A DNA stretch of 64,000 bases from Erinaceus europaeus (Eukaryota > Chordata > Mammalia > Eulipotyphla > Erinaceidae). The position numbers and the translations under genes are program-made. Below, piece by piece: positions 55,298-64,000 of this stretch (positions are counted from its first letter, which is position 1; every line of letters starts with the position of its first letter). The stretch covers positions 77,333,118 through 77,397,117 of the forward strand of contig NC_080172.1 of NCBI RefSeq assembly GCF_950295315.1, in the 5' to 3' direction. The notes under the pieces are model-generated. The model was not told the DNA's origin, did no database searches, and saw only the letters and a list, made by a program, of their open reading frames with translations.

Positions 55298-55541
55298 GTC
55301 CTTCTATGATTTATCTCACTTAACCTGATCCCTTCAAGCTCCATTCAAAATGGGCTGAAAAAGGTGATATCACCATTTTTAATAGCTGAATAATATTCTT
55401 TTGTGTATATATACCACAACTTAACTCAGCCACTCATCTGTTGTTGGACAATTGGGTTGCTTCCAGGTTTTGGCTATTATAAATTGTGCTATTATGAACA
55501 TAGGTATACGCAAATCTTTTTGGATGGGTGTGTTTGCTTCC

Positions 55542-55790
55542 TTAGGATATATCCCCACGGAGAGGAATTACAGAGTCATAAGGTAGGTCCACTTCTAGCC
55601 TTCTGAGAGTTCTCCAAACTGCTCTCCACAGGGATTGGACCAATTTACATTCCTTCCAACAGTGCAGGAGGGTTCCTTTGTCCCCACAACCTCTCCAGCA
55701 TTTGCTGATGCTATCTTTTCTGATGTATGACATTCTCACAGGAGTGAAGTGGTACCTCATTGTTGTCTTTATTTGCATTTCTCCAACAAT
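55542..55790 (-). pseudogene. L1 ORF2 C-terminal fragment
   Basis: The - strand frame reads 'MQIKTTMRYHFTPVRMSYI', then 'CWRGCGDKGTLLHCWKEC', then 'LVQSLWRAVWRTLRRLEVDL'. The second block is the C-x3-C-x7-H-x4-C cysteine motif found at the C-terminus of L1 ORF2 proteins, here with all four ligands kept. The frame ends at the 3' part and is cut on the 5' side by the family U insertion. Not expected to be translated. Confidence 0.93.
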
Positions 55791-55805
55791 GACTTGGAGC
55801 ATTTT

Positions 55806-56115
55806 ATTTTATTTTATTTATAAAAAGGAAACACTGACAAAACCATAGGGTAAGAAAAAGGAAACACTGACAAAACCATAGGGAAAGAGGGGTACAACTC
55901 CACACAATTCTCACCACCAGAACTCCATGTCGCATCCCCTCCCCTGACAGCTTTCCTATTCTTTAACCCTCTAGGAGTATGGACACAAGGTCATTGTGGG
56001 ATACAGAAGGTCTGGCTTCTATAATTGCTTCCCTACTGAACACGGGCATTGACAGGTTTACCCATACTCACAGACTTCCTATCTCCTTAGTGGGGTGGGG
56101 TTCTGGGGAATCAGA
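55806..56115 (-). repeat. family U copy inside L1 ORF2
   Basis: 'ataaaaaggaaacactgaca' appears twice at the 3' end (a 40-bp local duplication at 55824 and 55859), then 'aagaggggtacaactccaca' to 'tagtggggtggggttctggg'. TSD 'gacttggagcatttt' (55791-55805) and 'gacttagagcatttt' (56116-56130), 15 bp with one mismatch, dates it after the L1. Confidence 0.93.
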
Positions 56116-56259
56116 GACTTAGAGCATTTTTTTCATATGTTTCTCAACATTTCAGATCTCTTCTGTGGTGAATATTCTGTCCATGTCCTCTCCCCATTTT
56201 TGGATGGGATCATTCGTTTCTTTTGTTGTAGAGTTTGGCAAGCTCTTTTTATATTTTAA

Positions 56260-56592
56260 TTATTGCCTCTTGTCTGTTGTATGGCATGTGAAGATCTTCT
56301 CCAAGTTTGTGAGGGGTTTCTTTCCTTGGATAGTAGTTTCTTTTGCCATGCAGAAGCTTTTTAATTTGATGTAGTCCCATTGGTTTATTTTTGTTTTAGT
56401 CTCATTTGTAATTGAATTTGTATCACTAAAAATGCCTTTAAAATTTATATGGAAAAGAGCTTTGCCAATATTTTCCTGTAAGTATTTGAGAGTTTCTGGT
56501 CTAAAGTCCAAGTTCTTGATCCACTTGGAATTTACTTTTGTGTTTGGTGAAATATAGTGGTTCGGTTTCATTCTTCTGCAGGTTTCAACCAA
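56260..56592 (-). pseudogene. L1 ORF2 C-terminal-region fragment
   Basis: The - strand frame includes 'KVNSKWIKNLDFRPETLKYL', 'QWDYIKLKSFCMAKET' and 'LTNLEKIFTCHTTDK', typical of the segment of L1 ORF2 between reverse transcriptase and the cysteine motif. It ends in a stop before the rest of the ORF, so the coding sequence is broken. Confidence 0.93.
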
Positions 56593-57282
56593 TTTTTTCC
56601 AAAACCATTTGTTGAAGAGACTCCCCTTTCTCTATTTAATAGTCTGGGCACCTTTGTCAAAGATTAGATGTCCATAGATGTGGGAGCTTACTTCTGGGCT
56701 CTCAATTCTTTCCCACTGGTCAGTGTGTCAATTTGTGTTACAGTATCAAGCAGTTTTGATTATAGTAGCTCTATAATACAATCTGAGATCTGGGAGTGTG
56801 ATGCCTCCAGTTCTGTTCTTTCTTCTCAAGATTGTTTTGGCAACTGTAGGTCTTTTCTGGTCCCAGATAAACATTGTAGCTTTTGTTCTATTCTTATAAA
56901 AAAAATGGGTGGGAATTTGATAGGGATTTATCTTTGGCCCTTTAATCTCTTCACCTCAAGATACAGCTTCCTAAAAATCACCGTCTTAGTTACACCACTC
57001 TAAAGGTACTTTGGGAATGTGATTAGTTCAGAATAAAGTAGGATTGATACATATCTTTATCTGATTTTTGACTATCCACTTAAAAATGAACCTGAAGTTT
57101 GATTTTTGCTATTAGTGCCTATGTTACAAAAAAAAAAAATGTTAAGGTTGTGTGTCTTTACTGTGCCAAGTGCTATACTTGAATATTGCTTTTTTAAAAA
57201 AATATTCCTACATTTTATTTTTCTGATTGGTGGTTTTTCTTTCAGCTTATAAATAAAACTTGGAAACCTAAATAAACTCATT

Positions 57283-57566
57283 ATTAGGGCCAGGCAGTAG
57301 TGCAGCCGATAGAGCCACATATCACCATGCCTGAGGACCCAGGTCCAAACCCCCATCCCACCAGCAGGGGGGAGACTTCATGAGCAGTGAAGCAATGCTG
57401 TGGGTATCTCTCTTCCCTTCTCTCCCCACTCCCCCTCTCCATTTCTTTCTGTCTCTATCAAAAAGAAAAGAAAAAAAATAAAAAAGGGAAAAAGTGGTCA
57501 CCAGAAGTGGTGGATTTGTTGTAGTGGAAATGAGCCCAAGTGATAATCCTGGTGACAATAAAAAAC
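57283..57566 (+). repeat. SINE B with 3' module, 9-bp TSD
   Basis: 'gggccaggcagtagtgcagc' head, 'aggtccaaacccccatccca', body, A-rich run, then module 'caccagaagtggtggatttg' / 'tgataatcctggtgacaata'. TSD 'aaactcatt' at 57274-57282 and 57567-57575. Confidence 0.92.
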
Positions 57567-57575
57567 AAACTCATT

Positions 57576-59340
57576 GTTTGGCTAACTCCCCCAGATCTGT
57601 CATATGCAGATTTAATAAACGTAAACACTTACAGTAACACTATTACTGAGACAGATCAAAAAAATAGAGACTTATGTGATAGTAAGAGGTGTTTCTCTGG
57701 TCTACTTCAGATAATCAATTTATCTGCTACTTCTAGTTTTTCATCTATCTCTGGACTTAACCTAATTTTGTTATCTAGCCACATTTCCTTTAGTTTTGTT
57801 TTATGAGGTTATCATGAGCAACTTTCCCTAAGCCAAGTTATTATTTTCTTGGTATTCTTCAACCTGCCAGGATTTGGCAGTTACTTGTGGGGTAAGGAAT
57901 AGGAAGGAAGCCAGGATGGCTGAGCTGTGCTAGACTTTATAAGATGTGGAACTCTGGGGAAGAGACTGGTTTGGGGTTTAATTCCTCTTACAGCATCTAT
58001 GACTTCTCCAGGATTCCCATAAGGAGCCATCTAGGGAGTAACTGGCCATGTGGTGCTGGGGGATGTGCAGGTCTGATGGCACATAACATAGACTGTGCTG
58101 AAAGTGGGAGGCACATACCCAGATTGAGGTTCTAGTTTACAGAGATGAAGTTTTAGGTCAGGATGAGGGAGGGAGGGAATATTGCTTCTTGACAGTGTTC
58201 ATACCCTGTAATGTGTGGGGAGAGAAAGAGGCAGAGGTGCAGGGACGAGGTGGGGCAGGGAGAGAGAATGCTTCATTTAAGAGAAAGAATTGGAGATCTG
58301 AGAATGATTAATGTGAAAAGGAGCTTAGGTTATTTTTCCCAGCTACCCCCTTCCTTACTGCCCTTCAAGACTATAAAGAACTGTTACCCTTCTTTTGGAG
58401 GACTTTTTTTTGTGCTCAGCACTGTAGCTATAGTTCTCTTCTGAAAACTGTAGCAGAATGTAGCATGTAGTTGTGGTATATATAGAAGTGACATTGGTGG
58501 TTTCAACATATTACCTGAGGTATCTTTGTATTTAGAAGGGAATAACAAGCCTGGGGAAACAAGAGTGATATTTGTGTTTTGAGGTGATTGGTAGTTCCAG
58601 ATGTAGCTGGTGAAGCTGAATTTTTTTTTTAAGGGGGATGTTCAGTGACTTGTAGGGATTTTAACAGAACAGATATCCTCTTGGATCACCTTCAATACCT
58701 GTGAACATCTCTTGGTTTTTATATCCTGTCTTCTGGGTATTTATTCCTTTTTGTCATCTTCTCACTTTATGTTCTTGTGATGGGATTCCTCCTTCTCCCC
58801 TCCCCACACCCCCTTGTTGGTCTATAAGTATGTCTCCAGTTCTGTCTTCTGTGTCCCAGCTTGGACACTGTGCTGAAGTGAAGTCTAACTCACCCTGGCA
58901 GTGTTGTTTCTGGGCTCTGTCCCTTGGAGTCCTGCTGGGAAAGGACTTTCAGATTGATAGAAGTTAGAAGTGCACTGAAAACCTTTTTGTTTGTTTGTTT
59001 GTTTTTGTTTTGTTTTCTATTTAAAAGCCAAGCCCATTTGAATGAAAGATAATGGAAACCTTGGGTTTTGGGGGGTTTTTTTGAGGGGGGGGAGTAAGCA
59101 TTATTATACCCCTCAGATTCTATGGAAGAGTTTTTCTGCAGGTGATAATTTTGGGGGCTCAAGATAGGCTAATTCCATTGTAAGATCCAAGCACAGACAC
59201 AACTCAGCAGACTGGTTCAGCTGCTCTTTCATAGGTCCCAGCCCTGATCTCTGTCAGCTGTTGACCATATGTAGAGAGGCGTATGAACTAGGTATACTTC
59301 TTTTCTACTTTTAACTGTGTATTCCTCTACTTAAGAATTA
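57576..59340. other. single-copy DNA, no gene seen
   Basis: About 1.75 kb with no recognised repeat. G-rich runs at about 59067-59093 could form a local non-B structure. No motif-bearing open frame. Confidence 0.45.
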
Positions 59341-59344
59341 CCAG

Positions 59345-59460
59345 ATTCTTTGGGGAATGTTATGCATGTACAAACTATTGTATTTACTATTGAATGTAAA
59401 GCATTAATTCCCCAATAAACAAATAAATTATTAAAATAAATAAATAAATAAATTAATTAA
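59345..59460 (+). repeat. short L1 3' terminus
   Basis: 'ggggaatgttatgcatgtac', 'tgtaaagcattaattcccca', tail of AAAT units. Confidence 0.85.
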
Positions 59461-59484
59461 AAAAAGAATTACCAGATTCTTAAT

Positions 59485-60480
59485 ATATGTATATATTTAC
59501 TTTATTGCAAGGTTAATGGTTTAGAATACAGTTGTTGACACATGGGCATAATCTCTCATCTTCCTAAAATAAATTGTTTTAATGATTCAGAAACCTAAAG
59601 GTATAGAAGATGAGATGGTCTTCATGTTAGAAGGAATTAAGAAGTCCATTGTGGGTATATTCCAAGGGGCCCATAGCTTTACTAATTTTTTGCCTGAGCC
59701 TAATAGCGAGCATGTTAGTGGACTGAAAGTTTTGTCTGGGAAGCTGGTGCCAGAGTTGGGAATAGGACTAGAAAGCTGAATCAGGGCAGAGAGTAGCTCC
59801 CAAATATGGGAAAAGTATATAAATACTGTTAACTGTAAACCCCATTGATCTGACCCAGGGCCCATGTCTATTCATATTTAGCACAGGAGCCTGTGTAACT
59901 TCTGCATCCCTGCTGGCCTGAACTCGCATTCCATGGTCATAGCTAGGAACAGTCTAGGCTGCACTTATTTTAGGACTAGGCTTCCTCGAGTGGCAGAGTA
60001 TGTTGATCTAGTCTCCCTTTGGAGAGTGGGGCAGTTTCTACCATTTTGTTCTATATTGAGGGCAAGGTCCTGTAGACTTCACTTATCTCACTTAACATAA
60101 TTCCTTCAAGCTTCATCCAAAATGAGGTGAAGGAGATGACTTCATCATTTTTAACAGCTATATAGTATTCCATTGTGTATATATAGCACAACTTTCTTAG
60201 CTCCTCTTCTGACATCGGACACCTGGGGTTGCTTGCAGGTTTGGACTATTCCAAATTGTGCTGCTATGAACATAGTATACATAGATCTTTTTGGATGGGT
60301 ATATTTGCTTCCTTTGGATATGTCCTCAAGAGGGATTGCTGGGTCATAAAGCAGGTCTATTCTAGAGTTCTGAGAAGTTCCCAGACTCTATTCCACAGGT
60401 TCAACCAATTTGCATTGCCACCAGCAGTGCAGATTCCATTCCCCACCTCCTCTTAGTAGTCACTTATTGTTAGTATAGTC
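59485..60480 (-). repeat. L1 3' portion split by family U
   Basis: 'tactttattgcaaggttaat' and 'gttgttgacacatgggcata' (59485-59572) resume at about 60078 as 'ttcacttatctcacttaaca', 'gtattccattgtgtatatat' and 'gggattgctgggtcataaag'. Confidence 0.8.
59573..60077 (-). repeat. family U copy, both ends missing
   Basis: 'ttttaatgattcagaaacct' through 'ctaatagcgagcatgttag', 'tagctcccaaatatgggaaa' and 'ctatattgagggcaaggtcc'. The 3' terminal 350 bp of the element is absent, although it lies inside an L1. Confidence 0.8.
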
Positions 60481-60814
60481 ACCAGATTCTGAAAGGTCTC
60501 AGACCTATGCAGATAAAGAACACTGTTTGGATTTTATCAACCCCCCCCCCACCCCTTTTGGCCTAATTCAATGAATAAATGGCCAAACACTTACTACCAG
60601 AAGCCTTGGTTTTTTTTGGAGAAATTTGTTAGAAAAGAAAACTCTGTATTAGGTCTTGGTCTGGCACAGTTGAATAAGCTACTTATAAAGAGTAAAATGA
60701 TTAAATGAGTTTATGTTTGTTGAACCTTTCATAGAGACTTTTAATGGAACTTGACTCTATGAAGCTTGTTCATGTTAAAGGGAACATTTCTGCAAAACGA
60801 GACCCCCCCCCCCA

Positions 60815-61040
60815 TCCTTTTTACTAGGGAAATAATGATTTGTTACAAGACAGTTGTTACTTAAGTACACTTTTTTTGTCTCCCTGTAGTATGTCGACAC
60901 ACCTTAAGTCCTCCTCTACTGTCCTACACCCATCTGGTCCCCAATACCATTTCTTAACCATTCCGCTTGGCCCTCTCCCCCAGAATCCTTGGCTGCCTTG
61001 GCCACACCTATTTCAAAATTCTCCTCTTACTTTTTGTTTC
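60815..61040 (-). repeat. old L1 3' end
   Basis: 'gggaaataatgatttgttac', 'agacagttgttacttaagta' and 'cctctcccccagaatccttg' fit an antisense L1 3' UTR. Preceded by 10-bp C-runs at 60541-60550 and 60802-60813. Confidence 0.45.
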
Positions 61041-61195
61041 TTTTCTTATACTTAACACATACCCCAGATATTCCTGTTAATTGAATGAAAGTTTGTTGAA
61101 AATATAAAACATCCATTAAAACAAAGACTTGATAAGGATTAAGTTTTTAGGGAGTGATAGTTTCTTCATGTTGCGTTGTTTAAGTGTTTCTTCAA

Positions 61196-61775
61196 AATGG
61201 TCTGGTCAGGCTGGGAGCTAGCTCGCCCAGTAGACTACATGATTCACCACATGTGAGGGCCTGGGTGCATGGGGGTAGCTTTGTGAATGGTGAAACAGTG
61301 CTGTGGTGTCTCTCTTCTGTCTCTGTTGTATGCTTTACATTGGGTTCTAGTTCTCCCCCGCCAAGAGAATTAGATCAGTCCAGTTAATTTCGCGGCCCGC
61401 TTGGCCCCGCCCCTAGGGACCCCGCCAGAGTTCGGGAGTGCGACAGTTGGAGAGTTCCTGAGTGCCAGAGTTCCAGAGTGACAGAGTTCCACAGTTGAAG
61501 AGTTTCAGAGTTCCAGAGTTGGAGAGTTCCTGAGTTCGAGAGTAAGAGAGAGTGCTTGTGCCGCTGCAAAGAGACAGCAGAGTTCTGTTTGGTGATTAGT
61601 TTGTCTTAGTTTATGAATCGTTGTTCCTGAATAAAGAAATACAGCTTCCCTGCCCAGCCGTTGTCTCCGCGTCTCTGTTACCCGCCCGTGAAGCTATCCC
61701 AGCCAACAAGAGCTTACGAATTTTAACATGTCTCTCTTTCTCTTTGTCTCTGAAATTAAACAAGAAAAAAAAAGA
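61196..61775 (+). repeat. SINE B interrupted by an LTR
   Basis: 'caggctgggagctagctcgc' to 'tgtggtgtctctcttctgtc' (61196-61323) resumes after the LTR as 'tgtctctctttctctttgtc' and an A-rich tail (61729-61775). Confidence 0.75.
61324..61728 (+). mobile_element. ERV class II-like solo LTR (405 bp)
   Basis: Starts 'tgttgtatgctttacatt' and ends 'gaattttaaca' (TG...CA), flanked by 6-bp repeats 'tgtctc' at 61318-61323 and 61729-61734. These lie in a repetitive CT-rich SINE context, so the duplication alone is weak, but the SINE resumes exactly there. AATAAA lies at 61630-61635, followed by 'cgttgtctccgcgtctctgt' and 'cccgcccgtgaagctatccc', which parallels the U5 of the LTR at 12207-12613. An 'agagttcc' repeat cluster fills 61430-61545. 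No internal viral genes. Confidence 0.85.
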
Positions 61776-61959
61776 GTGATTGGACTCACAGAATTGTGCA
61801 GATACAAAGTTCCAGCAAGAACTCAGAATGGATAATAGTTGCATGATACCTACTATGTTTTGTTTGCTTGTTTTTGATTTTGTTGCCAAAGCTTCCCTGG
61901 TACTTTGTAACTACACAATTCCACCTCTCAAAACAGACACCCCCCCCCAATAGAAGGTG

Positions 61960-62145
61960 AAAAACAGGAAGAGAGAGATAGCGAGATGGAGGAGAGGTAC
62001 CACAGCACTGCTTTGTGGCTTGTGCAGCTCGCTTCCTCCTTGTTTGTGCTCCTCTGTGATGACTAGAGGCCTCAAACCCAGGTCCACATGCACATGGACA
62101 GGGTAGCGTGTGCACTCACTGGGTGAGCCATCTCCTGCCTCCCCT
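61960..62145 (-). repeat. degenerate tRNA-derived SINE
   Basis: 'gaaaaacaggaagagagaga', 'ctagaggcctcaaacccagg' and 'actcactgggtgagccatct'. Confidence 0.65.
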
Positions 62146-62194
62146 ATGCTTTGTAACATAGGCTTTGGTAAACATCTGCAAGGGAAATGCTCAT

Positions 62195-62227
62195 GGGGCT
62201 ATAGCTCAGTGGTAGAGCATTTGACTG
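62195..62227 (+). pseudogene. 5' half of tRNA-Cys
   Basis: The 33 bases from 'ggggctatagctcagtggta' to 'gagcatttgactg' match the acceptor strand, D-arm (A-box 'tagctcagtgg') and the 5' anticodon stem of a mammalian tRNA-Cys(GCA), with one change in the acceptor. The match stops at the anticodon loop. The sequence that follows has no T-arm or B-box, so it is not a functional tRNA gene. Confidence 0.8.
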
Positions 62228-63168
62228 TACTACCAGTGCACATACAAAAGCTTTCAGGACAAACCACTTCTCATGATTAAGATTAGATTCACAAATAACT
62301 TCTAACTACTGGCTTCATTTTCATTATTTATTGCCTCACTTGGCCAGATCTCTATTTGCTTTGATGTTAGAAACACATTTCCCTTTGGCATCTTACATAG
62401 CTAATCATAAATGAGGCTTAATTCATATATAAAACTACTTTTATGTATTATTTGCTTAATATTATTTCTAGTCTGAGACCCCCAAATTAAACATTTTCAC
62501 ATCCAGTAAACATATAATGAGCTGAATAAAGTAAATGAGCAGTAAAGTTAGTGGAATCAAACAAAAAGTATTGTATTATTAATATTTTTTTCTCAACACA
62601 CTTGCCAAAAATATATGAGGATGGAATTCATTACAGACACATGCATTCTGTTAGAAGGAACCCTGTGGGAGGCTGATTCTTATTATGATATCCTGGTTGG
62701 AGTGGAATGAAGTGGAGTTATTACTAGTGCAGTCAGTATCTTGGATTTTCTCTAGTGAATTGGCTTCCATAGGTGACAATAGGAAGCTAGAAATATGTTT
62801 TGGTTCATTTCTTTTCTATTTGAGGGTAGCTCTATCAAAGCCAGAGACATAGAAATGTTGTATTTGCTGGGTAGGAGTAAGTGAGTCCTAAGATTTTTAG
62901 GAATCAAATAAAATTCAACTCAATGAGATAGAAAATATACTTTGTATGTGTATATATTCACTCATGCTGCTGTCTCTCTGCTATTTCTATCTCTAAAACC
63001 TGAAGCACTCATAAAAATCTTTTTTATTTTAGAGATTAGAAAGTGATGGAGAAGTTTAAATTCAAGCACATATGAGGTTGCATAATAGTTTTCAAAAATT
63101 AAATGCTAATTTCAGGAGTAGTATAGTTCCTTTCGAGGGTGGAATTATCCTTTTTGAGAGTCAGATTT
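62228..63168. other. single-copy DNA, no gene seen
   Basis: AT-rich, nothing recognised. Confidence 0.45.
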
Positions 63169-63171
63169 TCT

Positions 63172-64000
63172 TTTTTTTTTTTTTTAGCTTTATTTGTTTA
63201 TTTTTCTTTCTTTTTTATTTAAGAAAGGAGACATTAACAAAACTATAGAATAAGAGGGGTACAATTCCGCACAATTCCCATAACCCGATCTCCATATCCC
63301 ATCCCCTCCCCTGATAGCCTTCCCACTCTCTATCTCTCTGGAGTATGGATCCAGGGTCATTGTGGGTTGCAGAGGGTGGAAGGTCTGGCCTCTGTAATTG
63401 CTTCCCCACTGAACATGGGCGTTGACTGGTCGATCCATACTCCCAGTCTGCCTCTCTCTTTCCCTAGTAGGGTGGGGCTCTGAGGAAGCAGAGCTCCGGT
63501 ACACATAGATAGGGTCGTCTGTCCAGGGAAGTCTGGTCAGCATCTTGCTGGCATCCGGAATCTGGTGGCTGAAAAGAGAGTTAACATACAAAGCCAAACA
63601 AATTGATGAACAATCATGGACCTAAAGACTGGAATAGAGCAGATGAAGTGTTGGGGGGTATTCCCTGCATGCTCTTGTGTACTTCTGCTTTCAGGTATAT
63701 ATTTTTCCCCTAGTTTATGGGCACGTGTGAACATATGCTCTATCTCAGGGGACCTGGAGTATATCTAGGTTTGGGGACTTTATTGGGGAGTGGAACACCT
63801 GGAATGGAATTAGAATACTATGAAAGGAAAGGTCTCACCCAAGTGATGAAGATGAAGGGTTGTCATTCCACACCTGAAGTCTCTGGTCACAGTCTGAAGT
63901 GAAGCTTGCTGGGGTGGCACTCATTGCGTTGATTAGGATGCGATCCGCGGATGCAATATTATTTGATTTGAATTGAGAACAGCATGCAGAAAAGTGGGCC
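63172..64000 (-). repeat. family U copy, runs off the window
   Basis: T-run, 'taagaaaggagacattaaca', 'ataagaggggtacaattccg', 'ggtctggcctctgtaattgc' and 'ggcatccggaatctggtggc'. At about 63650 it skips roughly 600-700 bp present in the 14645 copy, resuming at 'ggtatatatttttcccctag' and 'ttccacacctgaagtctctg'. On the - strand a 135-codon frame (63190-63597) covers the recurrent segment and reads through its usual stop. Confidence 0.88.

Larger units (their letters stand above)
54570..57000 (-). repeat. L1, 5'-truncated, with two later insertions
   Basis: Starts with the L1 3' terminus ('tttacagtcaacagtaaata', 'gtcctctgccatcatgcttc'). After a nested L1 (54849-55297) it continues as 'atctcacttaacctgatccc' and 'ttgttggacaattgggttgc', into the ORF2 C-terminal code (55542-55790). 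A family U insert comes next (55806-56115), then more ORF2 (56130-57000). It is the only L1 here with recognisable coding remnants. Confidence 0.92.

Overview
The window is vertebrate nuclear DNA, and the repeats point to an erinaceid (hedgehog-type) mammal. It is AT-rich and intron- or intergenic-like, with no long coding ORF, no operon-type layout and no intact protein-coding gene. It is packed with tRNA-derived SINEs whose body carries the 'gtgaagcaggtctgcaggtgtc' type sequence, a body I associate with hedgehog genomes from memory and have not checked against a database. It also holds 5'-truncated LINE-1 pieces, a few old mammalian repeats (MIR-like, MER5-like) and LTRs of endogenous retroviruses.

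Working labels used below. SINE A: long tRNA-derived SINE with head 'gggcggtagcgcagcgggtt'. SINE B: related SINE with head 'ccaggcggtggcacacctg' and the internal segment 'gggggaaagctt'. SINE C: 'agatagcataatggttatgc'. SINE D: 'gcagtggataaagcattgga'. Family U: an L1-mobilised repeat of at least about 1.7 kb that I could not name. All of its copies present the T-rich end first on the + strand, so they lie on the - strand.

Layout. 1-29 kb: repeats and anonymous single-copy DNA, including a probable gamma-type LTR (about 4.14-4.6 kb), a 12-bp-TSD micro-insertion (3.0 kb), a 5'-inverted family U copy (9.1-9.6 kb), a pile-up of insertions at one target site ending at a solo LTR (11.8-12.6 kb) and a SINE that has expanded into a 64-bp minisatellite (18.05-18.48 kb). 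29.2-30.1 kb: the only CpG island, with GC boxes and a CCAAT motif. It is probably the promoter and a non-coding first exon of a gene that I cannot name. 30-34 kb: intron-like DNA, then a clear processed pseudogene of LRRC51 (the LRTOMT leucine-rich-repeat protein) on the - strand, with a perfect 12-bp target-site duplication. 34-64 kb: more repeats, including a 22-bp minisatellite containing a tRNA B-box-like motif (43.6 kb), a perfect 23-bp-arm hairpin (48.5 kb), an imperfect (TAG)n array (50.5-50.9 kb), nested L1s with recognisable ORF2 C-terminal fragments (54.6-57.0 kb), a second solo LTR related to the first (61.3-61.7 kb) and the 5' half of a tRNA-Cys (62.2 kb).

No genes act together here. 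The biology is one probable promoter embedded in retrotransposon debris. Insertion order can be read from target-site duplications, which I checked by eye. No database search or alignment was run, so family names rest on recognition of motifs.
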